Assembly (NCBI RefSeq): GCF_003814555.1
Contig: NZ_RKQN01000004.1
Span: forward strand, 1 to 64,000
Source: Vulcaniibacterium tengchongense
GTDB lineage: Bacteria; Pseudomonadota; Gammaproteobacteria; Xanthomonadales; Xanthomonadaceae
DNA length: 64,000 bases
Direction: 5' to 3'
A program made the position numbers and the translations under genes. Position 1 is the stretch's first letter; each line of letters starts with the position of its first letter. The notes beneath the pieces are model-generated. The model was given only the letters and a program-made list of their open reading frames with translations, ran no database searches and had not been told where the DNA came from. Below, one piece after another: positions 20,125 through 30,723 of this stretch.

Positions 20125-20144
20125 TGGGCGTGTTAAAACGCCCA
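20125..20144 (-). promoter_or_regulatory. Inverted repeat in TonB receptor leader
   Basis: TGGGCGT-gttaaa-ACGCCCA, perfect 7-bp arms, 24 nt before the receptor ATG and 18 nt beyond the AraC stop. It could be an operator, a leader hairpin affecting ribosome access, or the end signal of the AraC gene; no T-run supports termination. Confidence 0.4.
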
Positions 20145-20162
20145 CTCAAGTTACGTCCGCCT

Positions 20163-21062
20163 TCACGCCGTCGCTTTGCGGCTGGCCGCGGGAGACTTTG
20201 CCGATCCTGTCCGGGAGGCCTGGGCGGCCGCGGCGCGGTAGCGCGTGGCGGACACGCCGTAGCGGGCGCGGAAGGCGCGGGCGAAGCTGCAGCAGTTGTC
20301 GAACCCGCTGGCCGCGGCGATCTCCCCGATCATCATCGAGGTGGTGCGCAGCAGCTCGGCGGCGCGCTCCAGGCGCATCCGCGCGGAAGCCGCCTGCGGG
20401 CTCTCCTCGTACAGGCTGTGGAAGGTCTTGGAGAAGTACCAGCTGGAGAAGCTGGTCAGTTCGGCCAGTTCGCTGATCCGCACCACCCGGTCGCAGTTGC
20501 CTTCCAGGTACAGGCGGGCGCGCTGCAGGCGACCGAACACCTGGCGCTTGCGGCTGCGCGAGCGCCCGGGGCAACGCGGGATCCGCGCGGCGATGTCGCG
20601 CTGCATCGCCACCAGATGCAGCAGGATCGGGCGCAGCGCGGCGGCCTCACCGCCCGCATCGCCGACCCGCGCCGCGGCCTCGCGCCACAGGCGCAGGGCG
20701 ATACGGGCGTCATGGGCCGACATCCGGCCGCGCCCGGCGTAGAGCCCCCGGTCCGCGTAGCGGGTCATTTCCCGCAGGGCGTCGGCGCTGAGCGCCAGGC
20801 CCAGGCACAGCCCGTAGCGATCGCTCTGCACGGTGGGCTTGGAGTCCTTCTCGAAGGCAATCCAGTCGCCGCGCCGCAGCCGGAACTTGCCCTCCTTCGC
20901 CTCCACCCAGCTGCTGCCGCGCAGCTGCACCCAGATCGAGAACCCGCTGTTCAGCTGGGCGCTGCCCAGCCGCGAGACCCCCATGCAAACCCCTTGGACC
21001 GCGCCCTCCGGCAACTCGAGCTGCGCCAGCTGGCCCCGGTCCGCCCATTGCACTTGCTCCAC
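20163..21062 (-). CDS. AraC-family transcriptional regulator
   Basis: 299 residues. N-terminal half has no recognised ligand domain (a cupin-like beta region is possible, WVQLRGSSWVEAKEGKFRLRRGDWIAFEKDS). The C-terminal 100 residues hold the two AraC helix-turn-helix motifs, ISELAELTSFSSWYFSKTFHSLYEESP and IGEIAAASGFDNCCSFARAFRARYGVSATRYR. An Arg-rich linker (PRCPGRSRSRKRQ) separates the halves. The start is GTG at 21062, with GAGGTGG a few bases upstream; no in-frame ATG serves. It lies directly upstream of the TonB receptor gene on the same strand, so it most likely controls it. Confidence 0.9.
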   Translation of the reverse strand: MEQVQWADRGQLAQLELPEGAVQGVCMGVSRLGSAQLNSGFSIWVQLRGSSWVEAKEGKFRLRRGDWIAFEKDSKPTVQSDRYGLCLGLALSADALREMTRYADRGLYAGRGRMSAHDARIALRLWREAAARVGDAGGEAAALRPILLHLVAMQRDIAARIPRCPGRSRSRKRQVFGRLQRARLYLEGNCDRVVRISELAELTSFSSWYFSKTFHSLYEESPQAASARMRLERAAELLRTTSMMIGEIAAASGFDNCCSFARAFRARYGVSATRYRAAAAQASRTGSAKSPAASRKATA

Positions 21063-21205
21063 TGGTCCACCTCATGTGCTGAGACTGGCCAATGGATGTG
21101 CCCGACATCGGTTACGCCGTCAGGAAAAAAGCCGGAGACTTTGCCGAATTCGTCACGAAACTGAACACGAAAGACTTACGAAAGAACTTTTTCTTTTGCG
21201 TTCAG

Positions 21206-23547
21206 CTACTTGCCCCAGCCGCCGACGCCGCCCGCCGGCTCTTCCGAAAGCTCCATGAAGCCGATGTCGGCGCCGTCCCACTCGACCAGGGCGAGGAACA
21301 GGGCGTCGCCGCGCGGGCTCAGGCCGAAACCGTTCAGGGCCGAACGCCGGGTCTGGTCGAGGCAACGGGCGGGGGCCTGCCCGCCCGACGGCTCGGCTCG
21401 CCGCAGCAAGGCGGCACAGCCCTGGCGCTGGTCCAGGTAGAGCACTCCGCCGTCGGGCGCCACCGCCCACATCCGGTTGCGCTCGAGCTCCGGCGCCTCG
21501 GCGTTCAGGCGATGCCGGCTGAGCGGGCTCAGCTCGAGGTCCGCCTGCCACAGCCCGCTCTGGGCCTGGCGCGAGAACAGCACCCGGCCGCGCGCGGCGT
21601 CGACCTGGAAGCGGGAGACGTCGTCGATCGCTGCCAACACCCGCCACGGCTGGCGCGAGCGGTCGAGCAGATGCAGGCGCAGGCGGCCGTCCGGGCCGCC
21701 GGCCAGCACCAGCAGCCGCTCCGCGCCGGGCAGGTAGGCGGCCTGCAGCGGCTCGGCCAGCGGCAGCGGCAGGGCGACGGCACGGCCGCTGGCCGGGGTG
21801 ACCTCCTGCAGTACCGCATGGCCGGCCTCGTCGCTGCCGACCACCAGCAAGCGCCGGGAATCGTCCGACCAGGCCGGCGCGAACCGGGTCACCGGGCGCA
21901 CCCCGGCGATCATGCGCAACGAATCGGGCTGGGTCAGGTCCGCCCACCACAGGCCGTTGCTGCCGGAACGGTCGGACACGAACACGAACTGGCGGCCGTC
22001 CGGCGCCGGCGTCGGCAGCACTTCGCGGCTCGACGACGGAAACAGCGGCTCGAGCACGTGCACCCGTCCGCTCCCCGCGGCCTCTTCGGCGGCGTCGTTC
22101 AGCGCGACCCGGAACAGGCTGAAGTACGGACGGCGTTGGACGAACGCCATCGCCCGCCGCGCCCGCGCGACCGCCGGCGATTGGCCGTCGGCGATGTCCA
22201 GCGCACGGGCGCTGCCGTCGTGCAGGTCGAGGCGGAACATCCGCGACTCCCCGTCCACCATCGCCCCGAACAGCAGCGCGCTGCCCTCGGGCAGCCAATC
22301 CCAGCCGCGGATGTCGGCATGCAGCCGGCTCAGCCGTTCCGGCGTGCCGCCCTGGGCGGGGATGCGCCAGAAATCGCCGAGCGGCGCATTGCGCACGAAC
22401 ACGATCCAGCGCCCGTCCGGGGAATAGCGCGGCGCGGCGTCGATGTCGAGCGCCTGGCGCGCGTAGCGGATCTCGCGCCAGGCGCCGCTGCCCAGATCGA
22501 GCACGCGAAGGCCGACGGCGCCGCGCTCGGTGGCCGTGCTGCCGAAGATCAGGCCGCTGCCGTCCGGCGTCCAATCGAAGCTCGGCATGCTGCGGTGGTC
22601 GCAGGCGCCGACCTCGCGATCGCCGCGCGCGTTCGGCGCGACCACCCGGATCGCGCAGCTCGTCCCGGGGTGACGCGCGCGTACGCGATCCAGCGCCCAT
22701 CCGGCGACCAGGCCGGGGCGATGTCGTCGCTGCCCTCCGGCGGACGGGTCAGCTGACGCGGCTGGGTCTGCTCGGTGGTCTGGATCAGGATCGCCTGGCC
22801 GCGCTGGCCCTCGGGGACCGCCACGTAAGCGATCAGCGCCGCGTCCGGCGACAACGTCGGCGAGGTCTCCGGGCCGAGCATCGAGGTGATCAACCGATAC
22901 GGCCGCTCGCTGCGCGGGGCGAGCGGGTTGGGCGCGGGATTGGCGCGGGCGTCGCGCTCGGCGCGCAGCCAGGCCCAGCCGACCAGCAGCATCACCAGCG
23001 CCAGCACCGCGCCGACCGCCCCGGCGATCGAGCGCCAGCCGCCGCGGGCGCTGGCCGGGGGCGGCGGAGGCAGCGGCGTCAGCGGCTCGCTCGGGTCGGC
23101 GCCCGGCAGCGCCGGATATTGCCCGGTGGAGCGCGACGGATCGGCCCAGCGCGCGTCGCCGACGCCGGCGTCGCCCGGCGCCGCCTGCAGCCATTCCACG
23201 GGGGCCAGCAAGCGGTAGCCGTTCTTGGCGATGGTCTCGATGTAATGGGGGTTGGCGCGCTCGTCGTCGAAGGCCTTGCGCAGCTGCGCGATGGCCTGCG
23301 TGACCACATCGTTGGTCGGCAGCGTGTCGGGCCACACTTCGGCCATCAGCGCATCCCGTCCGACCACGCGCCCGGACTGCTCCACCAGCACCAGCAGCAC
23401 CGCCATCGACTTGGGCGTGATCCGCAGCGGCCGGCGCCGGCCCGGCGCGTGCACCTCGCGCAGCGGGATGTCCACCAGGCAGTCGCCCACGCGCAGCCGC
23501 TCGGAGGGCAACGGAAGTGCGGCGGGTGGCTCGGAGGGTCTGGGCAT
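21206..23547 (-). pseudogene. Winged-helix/TolB-like transmembrane regulator, frameshifted
   Basis: The first part reads in one frame (start about 23547; ATGs at 23586 and 23670 also possible) and encodes an OmpR-type winged-helix DNA-binding domain (RPLRITPKSMAVLLVLVEQSGRVVGRDALMAEVWP...NGYRLLAPVEW), a proline-rich linker, one membrane helix (SIAGAVGAVLALVMLLVGWAWL) and the first WD40/TolB-like repeats. At 22663-22670 the frame changes; the remaining TolB-like beta-propeller repeats (SFDWTPDGSGLIFGS, RYSPDGRWIVFVR, PAPDGRQFVFVSDRSG) continue in the next frame to 21206. Adding one base to the CCCCGGG run gives one uninterrupted 780-residue protein, normal for CadC-like propeller regulators. 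Either a sequencing slip, a true inactivating deletion, or frameshifted expression; not decidable here. Confidence 0.75.
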
Positions 23548-23759
23548 GAATCCGCGATGCTCGGGCGCCAACCTGAACGACGTCATGTGCCGAACGCCGT
23601 GCCAGGGACGAATCGACCGATCCGGCAAAAACGCCGGACCCGATCGGGTAAGCGCTGGAAGGTCGGACATTCTAACGTCGGCCGGCTAACCCCAACGATC
23701 CGGGGTGGCTCCAGGCACCTCTCTCGCCGATGTCCTAATAGAACGATCTGTTCCCTCTT

Positions 23760-23781
23760 CGCGCTCCGGCGCGTTTTTTTT
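23760..23781 (+). terminator. Orphan plus-strand intrinsic terminator
   Basis: CGCGC-tccg-GCGCG (5-bp stem, 23760-23773) followed by eight T residues, very rare here. It points to the plus strand, where no gene lies upstream; the flanking genes are on the minus strand. It might end an unannotated RNA or transcript antisense to the regulator's upstream region. Confidence 0.5.
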
Positions 23782-23796
23782 GCCCGCCACGCGGCC

Positions 23797-24483
23797 TCAG
23801 CGCTCCTGCGCGCGGACGATGGTCAGGCCGATCAGGCGCGACACCACCACCGCCACGTAGCCCACCCCGGCGAACTGCTCCAGCATCACCAGCACCCGCG
23901 CGGCGGCGCCCAGCGGCACCACGTCGCCCAGGCCGACGGCGGACAGGTTGGTGAAGCTCAGGAACAGCAGCTCGAGCCACACGCGCGGCCGCGCCGGCTC
24001 GACCGCGCCGGCGAAGCTGCCCGGGTACCAAGCCTGGCAGACGAAGAACGCGTAGGCGAAGCCCCAGGCCAACAGGGTGAAGGTGGCGCCGGCGGCGTAG
24101 AGCTCGTCGGCGGTGACTTGGTGGTCGCTCATCATGTACGCGATCAGGCTGCCGGCGGCGTAGAAGTACAGCAGGGCCTCCAGCGCCGAGGACGCGACCA
24201 GCAGCGCCTCGCTGCGCACCAGCACCGCCAGCAGCGACAGCACGAACGCGGGCACCGCGAGCGACCAGGCGATCCAAGTGCTCGCCGGGCTGCGATTGAC
24301 GACCCACACCGCCAGCGCCAGCGCCAGCACGCCGAACGCGCCGAACACCACCCGCCCGCCGCCGACCTGGTCGAACAGCGGATACAGCACCAGGCTGAGC
24401 AACTGCACCGCGAGCAGGAACGCCGACGGATGCCGGCGCGCGATCGCCTGCCAGCGCAGCGAGGCGAAGCGGTTCAAGGACAT
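23797..24483 (-). CDS. Two-transmembrane-type potassium/ion channel protein
   Basis: 228 residues with about six hydrophobic helices and a pore loop FTNLSAVGLGDVVPLGAAARVL, whose SAVGLGD resembles the potassium-channel filter T-x-G-x-G-D (the first Thr replaced by Ala, Gly-Leu-Gly kept). Fits the Ion_trans_2/KefB-like single-pore channel family; ion selectivity is uncertain because of the altered filter. The last helix ends with QFAGVGYVAVVVSRLIGLTI and a short cytoplasmic tail RAQER without a C-terminal ligand domain. Inner membrane. Start at 24483; upstream neighbours are thiC (same strand) beyond a 260-nt gap. Perhaps a small K+ or nonselective channel. Confidence 0.75.
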   Translation of the reverse strand: MSLNRFASLRWQAIARRHPSAFLLAVQLLSLVLYPLFDQVGGGRVVFGAFGVLALALAVWVVNRSPASTWIAWSLAVPAFVLSLLAVLVRSEALLVASSALEALLYFYAAGSLIAYMMSDHQVTADELYAAGATFTLLAWGFAYAFFVCQAWYPGSFAGAVEPARPRVWLELLFLSFTNLSAVGLGDVVPLGAAARVLVMLEQFAGVGYVAVVVSRLIGLTIVRAQER

Positions 24484-24682
24484 CGGAGCCCCTATCGGTC
24501 TACGCGGCGGTCAGAAGCGGTGCAAAGCGGAACGGACGACGTGCGCCGACGGCGGCCGGCCTGCACGACGGCCCAGCAGCGGCTTGTCCGCGCGCCAGGA
24601 TCCGCGATCGCCGGCGCGGGGCGGGTCCGCCGGCCTGCGCCTGCCTGCCACCCTCGCCCATCGTCCCGCCTCCGTACCCGTA

Positions 24683-24702
24683 GCGCGGGAGCTTGCCCGC
24701 GC
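24683..24702. repeat. REP-like palindrome GCGCGGG...CCCGCGC
   Basis: Arms GCGCGGG (24683-24689) and CCCGCGC (24696-24702) around AGCTTG, within the 260-nt gap between thiC and the ion channel gene. The rest of the gap shows no gene, promoter or T-tract. Confidence 0.4.
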
Positions 24703-24743
24703 GCGGCAACCGGCGCAAGCCGGCCGCCGCGGCGCGGCGGCGC

Positions 24744-26824
<2,081 letters not shown>

Positions 26825-26884
26825 GCATTTCACCATGCCCGGGCGCGCGCGGCCAGCCGCGCCCGCAGGTTTCGCAAGCAACTG

Positions 26885-26914
26885 TTGACAGCCCGCGAAA
26901 CCGCGTGCTCTGCT
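26885..26914 (+). promoter_or_regulatory. Promoter of thr operon leader
   Basis: A perfect -35 box TTGACA (26885-26890), 18-bp spacer, then TCTGCT (26909-26914) as -10 region. The leader-peptide ATG at 26923 is 9 nt after the -10 box, so transcript start and ATG nearly coincide. The sequence from ctgTTGACA to the ATG mirrors that before the ilv leader (32077-32119). Confidence 0.55.
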
Positions 26915-26922
26915 CGGCGCTC

Positions 26923-27066
26923 ATGACGCATCGCAACATGCCGCCGCCGGCTTCGACGCTCCCGCCGCAGGGCCGGGACGCGGGCGCCGTCGCCGCGGCC
27001 GCGGTTGCGATTACCACCGGTACCGGCACCACTCCACCCGGGGTGCGGACGGGCGTGTCCAGCTGA
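26923..27066 (+). CDS. thrL: thr operon leader peptide
   Basis: 47 codons ending in TGA 88 nt before thrA. The important part is near the end: codons ATT ACC ACC GGT ACC GGC ACC ACT (27010-27033), that is Ile-Thr-Thr-Gly-Thr-Gly-Thr-Thr, five threonines and an isoleucine in eight codons, as in the known ThrL leader. Ribosomes stalling here when charged tRNA-Thr is scarce would let the downstream hairpin be avoided. The start, MTHRN, has no Shine-Dalgarno site and sits at the likely transcript start; a second ATG at 26938 is possible. The N-terminal half (Pro/Ala-rich) has no similarity I recognise. The peptide itself probably has no other function. Confidence 0.75.
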   Translation: MTHRNMPPPASTLPPQGRDAGAVAAAAVAITTGTGTTPPGVRTGVSS

Positions 27067-27080
27067 TTCGAACACCACGC

Positions 27081-27105
27081 CTCCGCACCCGGTCCGGGTG
27101 CGGAG
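27081..27105 (+). terminator. thr attenuator hairpin
   Basis: CTCCGCACCCGG and CCGGGTGCGGAG (27081-27092, 27094-27105) form a 12-bp perfect stem (1-nt centre, so fewer pairs close). No T-run follows, so termination strength is uncertain. The left arm can instead pair with CCGGGGTGCGG (27038-27048, one bulge), giving a mutually exclusive antiterminator overlapping the Thr codon region. Confidence 0.6.
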
Positions 27106-27154
27106 CGCGCATCCGGACCGCGGCGCGGGGCCCCTGCCCCACAAGGAGCCCGCC

Positions 27155-29686
27155 ATGCCGTCCGCCGATGCCTCGCCGCCTTCCCTCGCCGCCTGCCGGG
27201 TGCACAAGTTCGGCGGCAGCAGCCTCGCCGATGCCGCCCTGTACCGCGCCGCCGCCGCGCTGGTGGCGGCCGACGCGGGCCCCCGCATCGCCGTGGTCTC
27301 GGCGATGCAGGGCGTCACCGACGCGCTGATCGCGCTGATCGCCGCCGCGCGCGCGGGCCAGGACTGGAGGCCGGGCTGGGAAGCGCTGCGGCGGCGCCAC
27401 CTGGACGCCGCGCAGGCCCTGGACGGCGATGGCCGCCACTGGCTGGCGGCGGCCCTGGAGGAGGAATTCGCCGAACTGCAGGCATCGCTCGGGACGCTCC
27501 GCGATGCCGACCCGGACGCCGCCGCCGGCCTGCCCGGGCTCGGCGAGGTCTGGTCCTCGCGGCTGATGCAGTCCGCGCTCGGCGGCGAGGCCGCAGGCTG
27601 GCGGCGCCTGGATGCGCGCGAAGTGCTGGTGGTGCATCCGGGCGAGATGGGCATGGCGGTGGATTGGGACGCCAGCCGCGCCCGCCTGGCGGCGTGGCGC
27701 GCGCGCCACGGCTCCGGCGACGCCGTCGTCACCGGCTTCGTCGCGCGCGACGCGCGCGGCCGCGCCGTTACCCTCGGCCGCAACGGCAGCGACTACTCGG
27801 CGGCGATCTTCGCCCGCCTGTTCGAGGCCGAGGCGCTGACCATCTGGACCGATGTCGACGGCGTGCTGTCGGCCGACCCGCGGCTGGTGCCCGACGCGGT
27901 CTGCCTGCCGGCGCTGTCGTACGCGGAGGCCTGCGAGCTGGCCTACTTCGGTGCCAAGGTGCTGCATCCGCAGACGCTGGCGCCGGTGCAGGAGCGCGGC
28001 ATCCCGCTGTGGATCCGCAACACCCGCCGCCCGCAGCAGCCGGGCACGCGCGTCGGCCCGGCGCCGCGAGCGCATGCGCGCCAGCGCGAACCGGGCGCGC
28101 CGGTGAAGGGCCTGAGCCTGGTGCGCGACCTCGCCATCGTCGAACTGGTCGGCAACGGCCTGGTCGGCGTGCCCGGCGCGGCCGAGCGCCTGTTCGGCGC
28201 GCTGCGCGGCGCCGGGGTGTCGGTGACGATGATCTCGCAGGGCTCCTCCGAGCATTCGATCTGCTGCGTGGTGCGCGCCGGGCACGCGGCGCGCGCGCGC
28301 GACGCCGCCGAGGCCGCGTTCGCCGAGGCGATCGCCGACGGCCAAGCCCAGGGCGTGAGCCTGACGCCGGGCATCGCCGTGCTGGCCGCGGTCGGCGACG
28401 GCATGGTCGGCACGCCCGGCGTGGCCGCGCGCCTGCTCGGCGGACTGGCGCAGGCGCGCGTCAACGTGCGTGCGATCGCCCAGGGCGCCGGCGAACGCAA
28501 CATCTCGGTCGCGGTCGCCGAAGGCGATGCGACCCGCGCCCTGCGCGCCGCGCACGCGGCGTTCTGGCTGTCGCCGCAGACGCTGTCGGTGGGCGTGATC
28601 GGCCCCGGCCAGGTCGGCCGCGCCCTGCTCGCGCAACTGTCGGCGGCGCTGCCGACCCTGCGCGAGCGCTCCGGCCTGGACCTGCGCCTGCGCGCGCTGG
28701 CCAACAGCCGGGCGATGTTCCTCGACGAGCGCGGGGTCGAACCGGGCGATGCGGTCGCGCGCCTGGACGGGGCCGCGGCGCAGCCGGTCGACCTCGGTCG
28801 CTTCGCCGCGCACGTGCGCGGCGAACACCTGCCGCACGCGCTGATCGTCGACTGCAGCGCCAGCGCCGGGGTCGCCGCGCACTACCCGCGCTGGCTGGCG
28901 CAAGGCATCCACGTGGTCACGCCGAACAAGCACGCCGGCAGCGGCGACTGGGCGCTGTACGCCGCGATCCAGCAGGCCAGCCGCGCCGGCGGCGGCCGCT
29001 TCCGCTACGAGGCCACGGTCGGCGCCGGGCTGCCGGTGATGCTGACCCTGCGCAACCTGCTCGACACCGGCGACGAGCTGATCGGCATCGACGGCCTGCT
29101 CTCGGGCACACTGGCGTGGCTGTTCAACCGGTACGACGGCACGGCGCCGTTCTCGCGGCTGGTGCGCGAGGCGATGGCGCTGGGCTACACCGAACCCGAC
29201 CCGCGCGACGACCTGTCCGGCCTCGACGTCGCGCGCAAGCTGGTGATCCTGGCGCGCGAGGCCGGACGCGCGCTGTCGCTGGAGGACGTGGACGTGGAGA
29301 ACCTGGTGCCCGCGCCGTTGCGCGCGGTCAGTCGCGAGGAATTCCTGGCGCGGCTGGAGGAACTGGATGCGCCGATGCAGGCGCGCTACCGGGCGGCGGC
29401 GGCCGAAGGGCTGCGCCTGCGCCACCTGGCCCGGCTCGACGCCGACGGCGCCCGCGTCGGCGTGGTCGCGCTGCCGGCCGAGCACGCCTGCTGCCACACC
29501 CGGCTCACCGACAACCTGGTGCAGTTCCGCACCCGCCGCTACGCCGACAATCCGCTGGTGGTGCAGGGCCCGGGCGCCGGACCCGAAGTGACCGCGGCCG
29601 GCGTGTTCGGCGACGTGCTGGCGATCGCGCAGTCGCTGGCCGCGCCCTGCCTGCCGCCGCCGGCGCCCCCGGAGGCGCGCGCATGA
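27155..29686 (+). CDS. thrA: Bifunctional aspartokinase / homoserine dehydrogenase I
   Basis: 843 residues. First and third steps from aspartate to threonine: aspartate to aspartyl phosphate and aspartate semialdehyde to homoserine. N-terminal kinase (about 1-300) with [12 protein letters not shown] and [11 protein letters not shown], central paired ACT regulatory domains ([42 protein letters not shown]) and C-terminal dehydrogenase with NAD(P)-loop IGPGQVG and [15 protein letters not shown]. Length and order follow the E. coli ThrA type, so feedback inhibition by threonine is expected. Aaggag is 7 nt before the ATG. Overlaps thrB by 4 nt (ATGA), indicating translational coupling. Preceded by the thr attenuator. 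Confidence 0.97.
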   Translation: MPSADASPPSLAACRVHKFGGSSLADAALYRAAAALVAADAGPRIAVVSAMQGVTDALIALIAAARAGQDWRPGWEALRRRHLDAAQALDGDGRHWLAAALEEEFAELQASLGTLRDADPDAAAGLPGLGEVWSSRLMQSALGGEAAGWRRLDAREVLVVHPGEMGMAVDWDASRARLAAWRARHGSGDAVVTGFVARDARGRAVTLGRNGSDYSAAIFARLFEAEALTIWTDVDGVLSADPRLVPDAVCLPALSYAEACELAYFGAKVLHPQTLAPVQERGIPLWIRNTRRPQQPGTRVGPAPRAHARQREPGAPVKGLSLVRDLAIVELVGNGLVGVPGAAERLFGALRGAGVSVTMISQGSSEHSICCVVRAGHAARARDAAEAAFAEAIADGQAQGVSLTPGIAVLAAVGDGMVGTPGVAARLLGGLAQARVNVRAIAQGAGERNISVAVAEGDATRALRAAHAAFWLSPQTLSVGVIGPGQVGRALLAQLSAALPTLRERSGLDLRLRALANSRAMFLDERGVEPGDAVARLDGAAAQPVDLGRFAAHVRGEHLPHALIVDCSASAGVAAHYPRWLAQGIHVVTPNKHAGSGDWALYAAIQQASRAGGGRFRYEATVGAGLPVMLTLRNLLDTGDELIGIDGLLSGTLAWLFNRYDGTAPFSRLVREAMALGYTEPDPRDDLSGLDVARKLVILAREAGRALSLEDVDVENLVPAPLRAVSREEFLARLEELDAPMQARYRAAAAEGLRLRHLARLDADGARVGVVALPAEHACCHTRLTDNLVQFRTRRYADNPLVVQGPGAGPEVTAAGVFGDVLAIAQSLAAPCLPPPAPPEARA

Positions 29687-30663
29687 GCGACGGCATCGCG
29701 GCGCGACAGGCGCGCGCGTTCGCGCCGGCCAGCGTCGGCAACATCGGGGTCGGCTTCGACCTGCTCGGCCACACCGTCGCCGGGCCGCGCGACGTCGCCA
29801 CCGTGCGGCGCATCGCCGAGCCGACGGTGCGCATCGCCGCCATCGGCGGCCCGGTGGCCGGCGCCGATTCGCTGCCACTGCAGGCCGAGCGCAACACCGC
29901 CGGCCAGGCGCTGATCGCGCTGCGCGCGCGGCTGGGTCTGGAGCACGGCTTCGAACTGGAGCTGGAGAAGGGCATCCCGCTCGGCTCCGGCCTGGGCGGT
30001 TCCGCCGCCTCGTGCGTGGCCGCGCTGGTCGCCGCCAACGCGCTGCTCGACCGGCCGCTGCCGCGCGAGGCGCTGTACGAATGCGCGCTCGACGGCGAGG
30101 CGGTGGCCAGCGGCAGCCGCCACGGCGACAACGTCGCGCCGATGCTGCTCGGCGGCGTGGTGATGGCGACGGCGACGCGGATGATCGCGCTGCCGGCGCC
30201 GGACTGGCTGCACGCGGCGGTGGTGCATCCGGACCAGGTGCTGGAGACGCGGCGCGCGCGCGCGGTGCTGGCCGAGCCGTATCCGCTGCCGCTGGTGGTC
30301 GCGCAGAGCGCGCACCTGGCGCTGTTCCTGACCGGGCTGCAGCGCGGCGACGCCGCGCTGATCTGCGAGGGCCTGGTCGACCTGCTGGTCGAGCCGCGCC
30401 GCGCGCCGCTGATCCCCGGCTTCGCCGACGCCAAGCGCGCGGCGCTGGAACGCGGCGCGCTCGGCGCCAGCATCTCCGGCGCCGGCCCCAGCACCTTCGC
30501 CTGGTTCGCCTCGCGCGCCGACGCCGAAGCGGCCGCACCGGCGATGCAGGCCGCGTTCGCCGCCGCCGGCTACGGCTCGCGCGCCTACGTCACGCCGGTG
30601 GCCGGGCCGCGCGCGGAGGTGATGGAAGCGCGGGCTCCCGGAACGCAGGCCGCGGCGCGCTAA
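29683..30663 (+). CDS. thrB: Homoserine kinase
   Basis: 326 residues, GHMP kinase family. Makes O-phosphohomoserine with ATP. N-terminal [17 protein letters not shown], the ATP-binding glycine-rich loop [22 protein letters not shown] near residues 98-119, [12 protein letters not shown], and C-terminal [13 protein letters not shown] are all in the expected order. The start codon overlaps the thrA stop (ATGA), so translation is coupled; thrC follows 60 nt later. Typical gamma-proteobacterial ThrB length (309-319) is slightly exceeded because of a C-terminal Ala-rich extension. Cytoplasmic. Confidence 0.96.
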   Translation: MSDGIAARQARAFAPASVGNIGVGFDLLGHTVAGPRDVATVRRIAEPTVRIAAIGGPVAGADSLPLQAERNTAGQALIALRARLGLEHGFELELEKGIPLGSGLGGSAASCVAALVAANALLDRPLPREALYECALDGEAVASGSRHGDNVAPMLLGGVVMATATRMIALPAPDWLHAAVVHPDQVLETRRARAVLAEPYPLPLVVAQSAHLALFLTGLQRGDAALICEGLVDLLVEPRRAPLIPGFADAKRAALERGALGASISGAGPSTFAWFASRADAEAAAPAMQAAFAAAGYGSRAYVTPVAGPRAEVMEARAPGTQAAAR

Positions 30664-30723
30664 GCGCTCCGGCATTGCCGGCCGTCCCTCCCGCCCCGCC
30701 ACCGAAATCGAGGATCCCGAACC

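Noticed and set aside
22663-22670. Programmed -1 frameshift as the main explanation
   Set aside because: The slippery-like heptamer is not a known efficient type and no stimulatory structure was assessed; a sequencing indel or true mutation is more likely.
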